Translations under genes and position numbers: made by a program
In this document: positions 43,761-52,904 of the stretch, piece after piece
Layout: each line of letters opens with the position of its first letter
Numbering within the stretch: position 1 is the stretch's first letter
The notes under the pieces: model-generated
Seen by the model: only the letters and a program-made list of their open reading frames with translations
What the model was told of the DNA's origin: nothing
Databases searched by the model: none
NCBI GenBank assembly: GCA_964463165.1
Contig: CAYXBK010000002.1
Location: 124,001-188,000 of the forward strand
Source of the DNA: UBA7236 sp964463165
GTDB lineage: Bacteria; Bacteroidota; Bacteroidia; Chitinophagales; BACL12
DNA length: 64,000 nt
Direction of reading: 5' to 3'

Positions 43761-44780
43761 ATGAGCGGAATCGAACCAATTATCATTATTACCGTCGTTC
43801 TTGCATTGGTGTTTGATTTTATCAATGGAGCCAACGATGCAGCAAATTCCATTTCAACTATAGTTGCTACCCGTGTATTAAGCCCGACCACAGCAGTTAT
43901 CTGGGCTGCATTTTTCAATTTCGCCGCTCTCTGGGTTTTTCAAAATACGGAAGTATCAAAAACAATGAGCCGGGGTGTGATTGATAAAACAGTTGTGGAT
44001 GGTGATAATTATTTTATTTTATGTGCATTGCTGGGTGCAATTACCTGGGGTTGGATATGTACGCATTTCGGATTACCGATCAGTTTATCGCATACCCTGA
44101 TCGGCGGACTTATCGGACCAGCACTTGTAAAAGCAGGACCCGGTGCATTATTATGGTTTGAACCTGATCATAAAGGAATCGGATGGATCGCAATATTTAT
44201 TTTACTCGCTCCGATTATCGGTCTTGTGCTCGCCTATATTTTACAGATAATTACGCTCTGGATTTTTAAAGCATTTAAACCCCGGAAAGTAAATGGATTT
44301 TTCCAGGTGATGCAACTTGCATCTTCTGCTGCATTTAGTTTAGGCCATGGAAGTAATGATGCACAAAAAACAGCGGGTGTTATTATTTTATTATTAGCAT
44401 CAACAGGAAGTGTAAATATTGATGCACCACCGCAATGGATTTTCTACACTTGTTATATCGTTATCGGACTCGGAACATTAATTGGCGGTTGGCGAGTTGT
44501 GAAAACAATGGGACATAACCTCACACCTTTGAAACCGATGGGAGGATTTTGTGCCGAAACAGCCGGTGCCATCACATTATTCGGGACTGCAGCTATGGGT
44601 ATTCCTGCATCAACCACGCATACAATTACGGGCGCAATTATGGGAGTTGGCGCTGCGAAAAGAGTAAGTGCGGTAAGATGGGGTGTGGCGGCAAAGATTA
44701 TCTGGGCATGGTTGTTTACGATTCCTGCAACATTGATCATGAGTGGTTTGATCTACTGGATCGTATCGCAAATTGTGTAA
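43761..44780 (+). CDS. PiT-family inorganic phosphate transporter
   Basis: 339 residues, about 10 membrane helices. Both duplicated PiT signatures are present: DFINGANDAANSISTIVATR (~18-37) and FSLGHGSNDAQKTAGVIILL (~192). Low-affinity, cation-coupled phosphate uptake. Cotranscribed with the DUF47 gene and divergent from the first pst operon. Confidence 0.95.
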   Translation: MSGIEPIIIITVVLALVFDFINGANDAANSISTIVATRVLSPTTAVIWAAFFNFAALWVFQNTEVSKTMSRGVIDKTVVDGDNYFILCALLGAITWGWICTHFGLPISLSHTLIGGLIGPALVKAGPGALLWFEPDHKGIGWIAIFILLAPIIGLVLAYILQIITLWIFKAFKPRKVNGFFQVMQLASSAAFSLGHGSNDAQKTAGVIILLLASTGSVNIDAPPQWIFYTCYIVIGLGTLIGGWRVVKTMGHNLTPLKPMGGFCAETAGAITLFGTAAMGIPASTTHTITGAIMGVGAAKRVSAVRWGVAAKIIWAWLFTIPATLIMSGLIYWIVSQIV

Positions 44781-44790
44781 TTCCGAAATT

Positions 44791-45183
44791 TCAGGCCGGT
44801 TTCATTTTTTTATCCAGTAATCTTCCCATTCCCACAACAATTACCGGTATCACAAAATATGTAATGCCGATATCTTCCAGATAATTAAGAAAAGACATCT
44901 TCATTGGTCCATAGGAAAATAATGGTAAATCGATCAGGATATTGATTACCATCCACGAACAACCTGCAATAACAGAATCCATGCTGTAGGATGGCTGCTC
45001 TTTTCTGAAATAAGTAAATGAAACTAAAACTGTAGTAAAGACCAATACGATGGCCATGAGGGATTCGAATAATGGACTCTCTGCTTTTTTAAGCGGGTAA
45101 ATAACAAATGACATTGCAAAAACAATTATCCAGAGAATAAATCCGTATAAGAGGATCTTTAAAAAGGTTTTCATAAAATTCAA
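44791..45183 (-). CDS. Small integral membrane protein, unknown function
   Basis: 130 residues, four predicted membrane helices (~7-28, 40-58, 68-86, 104-124). Not recognised. It lies 16 bases after mlaD on the same strand, so it may be transcribed with the Mla-type operon, and ends 10 bases from the PiT gene tail to tail. Confidence 0.62.
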   Translation of the reverse strand: MNFMKTFLKILLYGFILWIIVFAMSFVIYPLKKAESPLFESLMAIVLVFTTVLVSFTYFRKEQPSYSMDSVIAGCSWMVINILIDLPLFSYGPMKMSFLNYLEDIGITYFVIPVIVVGMGRLLDKKMKPA

Positions 45184-45199
45184 TTTGTCGTGAAATAAA

Positions 45200-46177
45200 T
45201 CATTCGCTTTTCTTTTTAGCTTGTTGTTTAAAATATTTTTTGAAAAACAAACTGTGTTTCAGGGCTTCCATATTTTCATTAAATGCTTCAGTTCCCTTTT
45301 CAATATTTATCAGACTCATTTGAATGCGTTGATTCATAAGTGAATCTTGCAGAATTGCACCGGCGGTCCCTTGCCCTTCTGTTATTTCAAAATTTATTTG
45401 TGATACTACCTTGTTCAGATCCAGAACAAGTTGTTGCGATTGCGCACTTAATGTTTGAATACTTTCGACAACCTGATCCAATTCAAATGTAAATGCGGTA
45501 TCGGTAAGCAATTTACCGGCTACACCCTCACCTTTTTCAATATTCCCAATCATCAGGTGCATATCATGAAGTATCTGTTTTGCTTCACCTGAAGCTGTTT
45601 GTATATTTGACAACGATGTTTTAAAATTTTCAGATATTTCCGGATTACTCAGCAACTCCCATAAATTCACACTACTGTTGATTTGCTCAATGGTTGTTTT
45701 GAGATTGGCGGTAATTCCTGCAACCGTATTATTTGTCTGATAAAGAACCTCCAGCATTTCATCCGTGTCAGCTCCTTTTTTCGACAACAGTTGATCACCA
45801 TCTTCCACCTGTTTTGATATTCCTTTGCCAGGAATAATGTTTACAATTTTATTACCCATCAATCCTTCACTACCTATACTCACATTTGCGTTTTTATAAA
45901 TGAATTTCTGCACCTCCATATCAATTACCATTTCAATCTGAACGGTTGTATCATTTAGTATCTCAATTTTTTTAACAGTCCCTACCTGAATTCCCGAGAA
46001 TCGCACATTATTGCCGGGCATTAAACCATTTACATTATAAAATTGCGCTTTAAGTGTAAAATTATTGCTGAACATATTTGTATCCTTACCAACAATGAAC
46101 AACATGAGAATTAAAAAAATGAAGCCTGCTGAAACAAATAAACCGAGTTTAATATTTTGAATTGTTTGCTTTGCCAT
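45200..46177 (-). CDS. mlaD: MlaD/MCE-domain lipid transport protein
   Basis: 325 residues. One N-terminal membrane helix (~10-30) is followed by a single MCE domain (~36-120, LKAQFYNVNGLMPGNNVRFS, GIQVGTVKKIEIL, then SIGSEGLMGNKIVNIIPG). A long helical C-terminal part (~140-325) may form a coiled shaft. It is the periplasmic part of an ABC system that moves phospholipids between membranes. Operon mlaE-mlaF-mlaD with gaps of 6 and 5 bases. Confidence 0.92.
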   Translation of the reverse strand: MAKQTIQNIKLGLFVSAGFIFLILMLFIVGKDTNMFSNNFTLKAQFYNVNGLMPGNNVRFSGIQVGTVKKIEILNDTTVQIEMVIDMEVQKFIYKNANVSIGSEGLMGNKIVNIIPGKGISKQVEDGDQLLSKKGADTDEMLEVLYQTNNTVAGITANLKTTIEQINSSVNLWELLSNPEISENFKTSLSNIQTASGEAKQILHDMHLMIGNIEKGEGVAGKLLTDTAFTFELDQVVESIQTLSAQSQQLVLDLNKVVSQINFEITEGQGTAGAILQDSLMNQRIQMSLINIEKGTEAFNENMEALKHSLFFKKYFKQQAKKKSE

Positions 46178-46182
46178 ATTGT

Positions 46183-46953
46183 TTATTCAAAAAATTGCCT
46201 TATATTTTGATCTGCTGCCGCTTTTAACTCGCCAAATGTGCCGTTTGCATAACATATTCCATTATAGAGGATCACGATCCTGTCTGCTGTGATTTCAATA
46301 CATTTCATATCATGCGAAATAATCAATGAGGATGTATTGTATTTACTTTGAATTGAGACCATTAATTCACTGATCTCCCGACTTGTAATCGGGTCGAGGC
46401 CCGTAGTTGGTTCATCATATAAAATAATTTCAGGTTTTAAAATCAATGTTCTGGCAAGTGCGATACGTTTGCGCATTCCTCCCGACAATTCGATGGGCAT
46501 CATATCAATGGTGTGGGGCAAGCCGACATTTTCCAATACCTCTTTAATTAATTCTTCCGTCTCTTTTTTCGACAATGCGATCCAATGACGCCTTAAAGGG
46601 AATTCAAGATTTTCACGCACGGTCATAGAATCGTACAAAGCATTACTTTGAAACAAAAAACCAATTTTTGCACGCAATCGGTCGAGATGATGATGATTGA
46701 GTTCAGAAATTGCATCATCGAAAATTTTTATTTCACCTTCATCCGGTTCAAGCAATCCAATCAGGCATTTAATTAATACAGACTTGCCCGAACCGGATTT
46801 ACCTAACACAGCAACATTTTCCCCTCGCATCAGATCGAGATTGAAATCCGTTAATACCTTGTTGGTTTTAAATGCTTTTTTAAGATGTGTGATATGAATA
46901 ATAGGGTTTGCATGATTATCAGTTGTTTTCATATCAATTTGCTCATTCCTCAT
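46183..46953 (-). CDS. mlaF: MlaF-type ABC transporter ATP-binding protein
   Basis: 256 residues (ATG at residue 8 is an alternative start). Walker A GKSGSGKSVLIKC (~51), Q-loop GFLFQSNALYDSMTVRENL, signature LSGGMRKRIALARTL (~156), Walker B IILYDEPTTGLDP, H-loop SHDMK. The LSGGM-type signature and FQ-ALYDS stretch are typical of MCE-linked ATPases. Confidence 0.93.
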   Translation of the reverse strand: MRNEQIDMKTTDNHANPIIHITHLKKAFKTNKVLTDFNLDLMRGENVAVLGKSGSGKSVLIKCLIGLLEPDEGEIKIFDDAISELNHHHLDRLRAKIGFLFQSNALYDSMTVRENLEFPLRRHWIALSKKETEELIKEVLENVGLPHTIDMMPIELSGGMRKRIALARTLILKPEIILYDEPTTGLDPITSREISELMVSIQSKYNTSSLIISHDMKCIEITADRIVILYNGICYANGTFGELKAAADQNIRQFFE

Positions 46954-46959
46954 TTCAAA

Positions 46960-47832
46960 TTAATTATATCCCATGATCTCAGTTATCTGGACTGCTATTA
47001 AATCAATAATAAAAATAATGATGGAAGAAACCACAACTGCCGAATTTGCTGAGCGGCCCACACCCTCTGTTCCCTTTGACGAATAATAACCCATATAACA
47101 ACCGATCATTGCGACTGCAAACCCGAAAAAAAATGTTTTAATAAATGCAGGAATAATATCAGAAAAACTCAAAGCATTGAACACCTGCGTAAAAAACAAC
47201 CTGAAACTTGTTACCGAGTGAATATTTACTCCAACAAAGGAACCATACAGGGAAATAGAATCGGATAGTAATGTGAGTACCGGCAACATGCATGTAGCAG
47301 CGGCAACCCTTGTTGCTACAAGGTATTTATAGGGATTGGTACCAGATACTTCCATAGCATCAATTTGTTCGGTTACTTTCATTGACCCGAGCTCTGCTCC
47401 GATACTTGATCCGATTTTTCCCGCAAAGATCAATGCGCATAATATGGGTCCGATCTCTCTGATAATTGCAATACCTACCATATCCGGAATTTGCGATTCA
47501 ACACCATAATCAACCATTGTCGGCCTGATCTGCATGGTAAGGACAAGGCCCATGATAAATGTTGTTAAACCAATGAGTGGAAGTGATTTATAACCGATTA
47601 AATAACATTGGCGGAGAAATTCTTTTATTTCATAACGCGGTTTGATACCATCACCAAAAAAACGGATACTGAAACGAAACATTTCGCCGATATCTTCAAT
47701 AAAATTTTTCCATATTCCACCAATCGGTATCATCCTGTTTGCAGAATACAATAATCGATAATCATCAATAGAATTAAAATGAAATTCCTCATGCACAGGT
47801 TTGACATTCGTCACCTGATAAAAAATATTCAA
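46960..47832 (-). CDS. mlaE: MlaE-type ABC transporter permease
   Basis: 290 residues, five or six membrane helices. MlaE family motifs: GEMFRFSIRFFG, LIGLTTFIMGLVLTMQIRP, IIREIGPILCALIFAGKIGS (~148-167), and the conserved MKVTEQIDAMEVSGTNPYKY (~175-194). First of the three Mla genes; follows the PPOX-type gene by 17 bases. Confidence 0.93.
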   Translation of the reverse strand: MNIFYQVTNVKPVHEEFHFNSIDDYRLLYSANRMIPIGGIWKNFIEDIGEMFRFSIRFFGDGIKPRYEIKEFLRQCYLIGYKSLPLIGLTTFIMGLVLTMQIRPTMVDYGVESQIPDMVGIAIIREIGPILCALIFAGKIGSSIGAELGSMKVTEQIDAMEVSGTNPYKYLVATRVAAATCMLPVLTLLSDSISLYGSFVGVNIHSVTSFRLFFTQVFNALSFSDIIPAFIKTFFFGFAVAMIGCYMGYYSSKGTEGVGRSANSAVVVSSIIIFIIDLIAVQITEIMGYN

Positions 47833-47849
47833 AAAAAATAAATAGATTC

Positions 47850-48308
47850 TTATTTAGACTCGAACCGGCCAGTCATTTCTTTCAGATGAATTCTGAAAAC
47901 AATGGTATGCTTTTCACCCGCCTTTTGCGGCTGCGCACTTTTTACAGGAAAATCATGATTTAAAACTGCAGATTCACTGATATTTACGTGTAATACTGAA
48001 TTAATAAAATAGAGCATTGCATTTTTCTTTTCCTCAGAATGCGTTATTTCTTCATACGTTCCCCATGCAATTACACTTTTCCAGTTTGTGAGGCGGATGA
48101 TTTCATCCACTTCAAAACAAACTTCCGGGTTGCTGTGCATCATTTCAGTTTTTAAACCCTTTTCTGAATGGCAGATAATATCTTTCCCGTCGAATGCATA
48201 CGTTACCGGCACCACATATATCCGTTTTCCGTCGGTGCAACCGATACGGCCGACCGAGTTTGATTTCAGAACAGATATGATTTCATCATTTGAGAGCACA
48301 CCAAGCAT
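47850..48308 (-). CDS. Pyridoxamine 5'-phosphate oxidase-type flavin-binding protein
   Basis: 152 residues, split-barrel fold of the PPOX/NimA-like group: VGRIGCTDGKRIYVVPVTYA (~19-38), DIICHSEKGLKTEMMHSNPE, VCFEVDEI, and WKSVIAWGTYEEI. Such proteins bind FMN or heme and reduce varied substrates; the substrate here is unknown. It precedes mlaE on the same strand, but a functional link is not obvious. Confidence 0.87.
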   Translation of the reverse strand: MLGVLSNDEIISVLKSNSVGRIGCTDGKRIYVVPVTYAFDGKDIICHSEKGLKTEMMHSNPEVCFEVDEIIRLTNWKSVIAWGTYEEITHSEEKKNAMLYFINSVLHVNISESAVLNHDFPVKSAQPQKAGEKHTIVFRIHLKEMTGRFESK

Positions 48309-48370
48309 ATATTTAATATTTTGTATTCAAATCTCAACTTTCCCTATCAATAAACCAAGGAGTACGGATT

Positions 48371-48616
48371 TTAAATCACTGCCTCCGCATTTTGAATTGC
48401 TTGTTCCTTCAATGCAGTACCCTTATTTACGCTTTGCTGGATTTTGGTTTTTGTTGTATCAATAAACAACTTTCCATCATCCATGAGATCTTTACCGGCA
48501 TCAACAATTTTTTTTCTTGTTGATTTTCCGCTATCAGGTGCTAACAAAACACCTGCTATTGCCCCTGCAGCTAATCCGGCTGCAAGTGCGATCAACACTT
48601 TAGATCCGGTTTTCAT
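48371..48616 (-). CDS. YtxH domain protein
   Basis: 81 residues. A glycine/alanine-rich N-terminal membrane segment (ALAAGLAAGAIAGVLLAPDS, ~10-29) is followed by a helical tail (KIVDAGKDLMDDGKLF). The YtxH pattern, with LLAP and the charged KSTRKKI, is typical. Often a stress-linked envelope protein; function poorly known. A single gene. Confidence 0.82.
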   Translation of the reverse strand: MKTGSKVLIALAAGLAAGAIAGVLLAPDSGKSTRKKIVDAGKDLMDDGKLFIDTTKTKIQQSVNKGTALKEQAIQNAEAVI

Positions 48617-48804
48617 ATTGTTTCAATTTAACATGTTCTGAATTCAAAAATATGGTGCGTGCTGATCTGTATGATTGAGATGTGTCACCCTTTGCCGTAA
48701 TAATTATCAATTTAAAATTTGTGTGGTTGCTGATGAATGTCATTTCCGGAAAAAGGTATCAGAACGAATTTTACATACATCAATTGCAAATTAAAATCTG
48801 AAAA

Positions 48805-50310
48805 ATGAAAAGCATCCTATTATACAGTTTCCTGTTCACCTTTCTGATATTTCAAACAGCACTTTTATTTTCTCAATACGATAAAACATGGCCCGATCAA
48901 TTAAGTGGTGATGATTCAACAGCAATATATGCCCTGGCATTATATCCCGATTCGGTGCGGTTGCATATTTTCGAAGCCTGTGAATATCCGGAATTAATTG
49001 TACGTGTATCAAATCTGCAAAAAATAACAAGTGATGAATTTGCTGTGCTTCTGGAAAATTATTCGCAGGAAGATCAACAGGGAATATGGGATCTTACAAG
49101 ATATCCCGGATTGATAGAAAGTATCAATGCCGGCGGTATAAAATCAAAAACCGAATTAAAGGAGATTGCAGATGCATATCCGGAAGAAGCGTATGATAAT
49201 ATTATGAACTATGGCAAAAACGAATTTAATCTATTGGCAAAAATTCAGTTGTTAACCACCACATCATCACAAAAATTCGATTTGATCATCAGGAATTATC
49301 CTTCACCGATTCAACATGCATTTAGTGAACTACTCGCATTTCCGGAAGTGATGAATATTTTAAATGATCATTTGCAAATGGCCGTATTGGTTGGTGATAT
49401 ATATAAGAAAGATCCGGAAAAATTAATTCAGACTGCCGATTCATTAACTCTGATTGCAGCACAGCGCAATGCAGAAAATATTGAGGCCTGGAAAAAAACA
49501 CTGGAAAATGATCCTGCAGCGATGGAAGATCTGAAAAGCAGTGCATCGGAATATGCCTCCGATAACGGATATTCGGTGGAAGAATATACCACAGCACCGG
49601 CAAATTATTATTATGTAGAACATTATATCTGTTACCCGTATCCTTACTGGTTCGGCTATCCGTTTTGGTATCCGTATGCATACTGGTATCCGTATCCATG
49701 GTGGTACGACTGGGGCTTTTATTTCGACCCGTTTGGAAATATTGTTATAATTGGTTTACCTTCTTATTATTTTACTTACTGGTACTTTTATTATCCGAAT
49801 CACTATTATTATCATCCGCACCTTGCCGGTGTTTTTGTTGAGTATTATTACGGACCGAGAACCGGTAAAGATGAAAATTCCGCTATCGTAAGAGGATGGG
49901 TTACTGAAAACCAAAAATATCTGCCGAATGATTTTTTAAGTTCCGGTATTAACAGGGCGGATGCAATAAAACAAATCGGAGAAATGAATGTGCAGTGGAA
50001 TAATCACAATGCGAGCAATCCGTTAAATCAACAATCAAAGGATGAATTTATTTTGCAGAATAAAGATAAATATCCAGTCCTGCAGGCACCTGATAAAAAA
50101 GATGTGAAAGTAAATAAGAAATATCCGGTAATGCATCCGCCGCAAAAAAATCCACCGGTGAAACAGCCACCTGTGCGTGTGCCGAATTCAAACAATCCGC
50201 AGAGAACTGATCCGGGAAGAAATAAACCTCAGTTTGATTTTCCGAATGTGAACAAAGCACAACGCCTGCATAAATCAGGGTGGGTTACACCAACTAAGGA
50301 AAATCAATAA
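48805..50310 (+). CDS. Secreted Tyr/Trp-rich protein, unknown family
   Basis: 501 residues. The signal peptide ends near LLFSQ (~24). Residues ~30-245 are helical with repeated YP-containing units (LYPDSVRLHIFEACEYPELI, RYPGLIESI, YPEEAYDNI, NYPSPIQHAFSELLAFPEV). Residues ~270-352 are extremely aromatic: YPYPYWFGYPFWYPYAYWYP continues into more Tyr/Trp and then PNHYYYHPH. The C-terminal ~90 residues are Pro/Asn/Lys-rich and look disordered. The DUF3300 family has a similar helix-then-aromatic layout, but I am not sure of membership. It may bind surfaces or glycans, or act in the envelope. It meets the IMPase-like gene tail to tail with a 7-base overlap. Confidence 0.7.
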   Translation: MKSILLYSFLFTFLIFQTALLFSQYDKTWPDQLSGDDSTAIYALALYPDSVRLHIFEACEYPELIVRVSNLQKITSDEFAVLLENYSQEDQQGIWDLTRYPGLIESINAGGIKSKTELKEIADAYPEEAYDNIMNYGKNEFNLLAKIQLLTTTSSQKFDLIIRNYPSPIQHAFSELLAFPEVMNILNDHLQMAVLVGDIYKKDPEKLIQTADSLTLIAAQRNAENIEAWKKTLENDPAAMEDLKSSASEYASDNGYSVEEYTTAPANYYYVEHYICYPYPYWFGYPFWYPYAYWYPYPWWYDWGFYFDPFGNIVIIGLPSYYFTYWYFYYPNHYYYHPHLAGVFVEYYYGPRTGKDENSAIVRGWVTENQKYLPNDFLSSGINRADAIKQIGEMNVQWNNHNASNPLNQQSKDEFILQNKDKYPVLQAPDKKDVKVNKKYPVMHPPQKNPPVKQPPVRVPNSNNPQRTDPGRNKPQFDFPNVNKAQRLHKSGWVTPTKENQ

Positions 50311-51101
50311 ATATCGAGTGGTTTAACGCCGGTTAATATTTGTTCGATCAATGCGGGATTTGTTGCAACAACATTTCCCGATTTAAAATCATCCTGTCCT
50401 CTAAAATTCACCACAACACCACCTGCATTGCGGAGAATCAGAATACCGGCAGCGATATCCCAGCTGTTTAAAAACCCTTCATAATATGCATCAATTCTGC
50501 CGCAGGCGATATAACAAAGATCGGTTGCTGCAGTGCCCAGCCTTCTTATATCGCGGCCGTGATCAAGAAAATATTTGATTGTTTCAGCAAGCAATGTGGT
50601 GCGTTCATGATCCCTGATATACGGGAAACCGGTTACGATCAATGCATTTTTAATTTCGGTGCAGCCTGAAACATGAATTTCAATATCATTGCAATACGAT
50701 TTGCTTCCTGCATAAGAATAAAATAATTCATCCTGCGCAATTTCATATACAATTCCCAATATGATTTCATCCGCCTTTTTCAATGCAACACTAATTGCAT
50801 ACAATGGAATACCGTGCAGATAATTCATTGTTCCATCGAGTGGATCAATTACCCAGTTAAATTCTTTTTCATCCTGGGCAATTGTTTTTTCCTCAGTGAT
50901 AAATCCTGCATCAGGAAATAATATATGCAGATGGCTTACCAGTTTACGCTCAGCAGTTGTATCAACTTCCGTTACAAAATCTCGCACACCTTTTTTATGA
51001 ACTTCAAGCAGGCCGATATGCTTCCGCATTTCACGGATATACACACCTACTTCCTTAATAAGCGGAATTGCATCCTTGCAAAGTTGTGGCAGATTAATCA
51101 T
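50304..51101 (-). CDS. Inositol monophosphatase-family protein
   Basis: 265 residues. Metal-dependent phosphatase motifs: FITEEKT (~68), WVIDPLDGTMNYLHGIPLYA (~83-102) and LNSWDIAAGILILRNAGGVV (~212-231). May hydrolyse inositol phosphate, bisphosphate nucleotides (CysQ-like) or related substrates; SuhB-like is the safest description. It overlaps lnt by 8 bases, so the two are coupled. Confidence 0.92.
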   Translation of the reverse strand: MINLPQLCKDAIPLIKEVGVYIREMRKHIGLLEVHKKGVRDFVTEVDTTAERKLVSHLHILFPDAGFITEEKTIAQDEKEFNWVIDPLDGTMNYLHGIPLYAISVALKKADEIILGIVYEIAQDELFYSYAGSKSYCNDIEIHVSGCTEIKNALIVTGFPYIRDHERTTLLAETIKYFLDHGRDIRRLGTAATDLCYIACGRIDAYYEGFLNSWDIAAGILILRNAGGVVVNFRGQDDFKSGNVVATNPALIEQILTGVKPLDIY

Positions 51102-52761
51102 GTTTCCGGCGGCTGGCTGCAGATTTAACGATCATCAGAAAAAATAAAAGAGCGGAAACCCAAACGGCTGCACGTGCAATATAATCGCCATGCTGCGTAT
51201 AATACGTGAGATTTGTATTCGCGAAAATCGTTTCATTTATCACTGCATCTTCACGCCATCCTGTTGGTTGCGAAATATCTCCTCGCTGATTGATGAAACA
51301 TGAAATTCCGGTATTTGCCGATCGTGCAATACTTCTCCTTGTTTCAATTGCACGCAGTTTACCGTACATGCAATGTTGTTTATATCCGGATGTATTTCCC
51401 CACCAGCCGTCGTTTGTAATAATAAATAAAAGGCTTGCACCATTCTTTACATATTCGGAAACATATTCACCAAAAATACTTTCATAACAAATTGCAGTTC
51501 CAACACCAACCTGATCATGATTATAAAAAACAGTTCTTTCATTTTGTGTACCCAAACTGCCGGTAATACCTCCGAGATTGATCGTAAGTTTTTCAAGAAA
51601 TTTCATTTGTTTCGGATAGGGCATCCGTTCAACACCGGGAACAAGCTTGGATTTATGATAATAGGGAACCTGCTCTGTTGAATCAACCTGGATGGAAGTA
51701 TTATATACATCATAATACATCGTATCGATTTTATTCAGCACATTGCTGCGCACAAATCCTTCTCTTGCGGTTGCGGATGCTGTTTCCTTAGAATCATATT
51801 TTTCAAATCCGTTAATGCCGGCGATGATTGTTAATTGCGGAAAGCTGTCGACGATTTTTTTTAAATCGCGGACAGGTTTTTCAGATCGAATTCTGTTGAT
51901 CCAGATATTATCCTGAATGGATGTTTCAGGCCAAACGAGATAATCCGTTGTATCCGTAATTTTTTGCAGAGATAAATTCGTCATTTTTTGCATTTGCACA
52001 CGATACGGCAAATCAAATTTTTCTTCATACGGATCAAAATTGGGTTGCAATACGGTAACATTCACCGGCGATCCTTTTTCTGTAACATGCGCATATATGT
52101 TTTGCGACAGCAGAACCGGTATTGCAATAATTAAAATAACCGTCAAATGCAGCGCATATTTTTTAATCAAAGGCTGCGCAAGATCAGATTTATTTTTTTC
52201 TGAATTAAATCTGTTATGAATGATATAAAAAATAAGCAGGTTTACAATCCATATCCATAATGTTCCTCCGAATACACCTGTATATGCATACCACTGTATC
52301 CATGTATGTTGTGAGGCAAAAACATTTCCAAGGGTTAACCAGGGCCATGTAAATTCCCAGCGAAGATGCAGGTATTCAAAACTCATCCAGAAAAAAACAA
52401 GAGAAGTATATCCTGTTCTGCTGCCAAAATGTTTCCTGATTTTTCGCGACAACATAAATGGAATCGTCATCAAAACCGGGTTTGCAAGATTGGCAAATAA
52501 ACCTCCCGCAACACTTGCAATTCCAACCCACCAGGTTGTGGCAATATTCCAGATAACAAGGCCGGTGTAAAGGCAAAGCCATACTTTCAGCCCGGTGCGC
52601 TTTTTAATTTTCCGGGTGATCTCCTGTTCAGCTATCAGCAAAGGAACAAACCCGAGGAAAATGAGAAAAGGCATTGGAAGAGGAGGCCAGGCAAGCCATA
52701 AAATGAGCCCGCTTAAAACAGGCAGAAATAAAAACAGCGTCAGATTCGATGAGAGCCTCAT
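51094..52761 (-). CDS. lnt: Apolipoprotein N-acyltransferase
   Basis: 555 residues. N-terminal membrane helices (~8-220) are followed by a nitrilase-like periplasmic domain (~230-520) and a final helix (~530-550). The catalytic Glu-Lys-Cys triad is visible: Glu279 in LVWPETS, Lys370 in YYHKSKLVPG, Cys425 in GTAICYESIFGEYV. It adds the third acyl chain to lipoproteins, of which several are encoded in this window. Upstream of and overlapping the IMPase gene. Confidence 0.95.
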   Translation of the reverse strand: MRLSSNLTLFLFLPVLSGLILWLAWPPLPMPFLIFLGFVPLLIAEQEITRKIKKRTGLKVWLCLYTGLVIWNIATTWWVGIASVAGGLFANLANPVLMTIPFMLSRKIRKHFGSRTGYTSLVFFWMSFEYLHLRWEFTWPWLTLGNVFASQHTWIQWYAYTGVFGGTLWIWIVNLLIFYIIHNRFNSEKNKSDLAQPLIKKYALHLTVILIIAIPVLLSQNIYAHVTEKGSPVNVTVLQPNFDPYEEKFDLPYRVQMQKMTNLSLQKITDTTDYLVWPETSIQDNIWINRIRSEKPVRDLKKIVDSFPQLTIIAGINGFEKYDSKETASATAREGFVRSNVLNKIDTMYYDVYNTSIQVDSTEQVPYYHKSKLVPGVERMPYPKQMKFLEKLTINLGGITGSLGTQNERTVFYNHDQVGVGTAICYESIFGEYVSEYVKNGASLLFIITNDGWWGNTSGYKQHCMYGKLRAIETRRSIARSANTGISCFINQRGDISQPTGWREDAVINETIFANTNLTYYTQHGDYIARAAVWVSALLFFLMIVKSAASRRKHD

Positions 52762-52904
52762 AAGTACCGGCTGTGAAGATAGCGGAATTTATGGAGATGA
52801 AAACAGCGGCAACGCACAGAACGTCATGGATTTCGACTCCAAATTTTATCCATTTTCACTTATATCTGCCAAAACTTAAAACTAACTTTACGGCAAATTC
52901 AAGC

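Noticed and set aside
52773..52904. Extension of the Gfo/Idh/MocA oxidoreductase to GTG 52773
   Set aside because: The Rossmann fold begins right after ATG 52905. The extension is unlike any N-terminus of the family and lies in the divergent promoter region with lnt.
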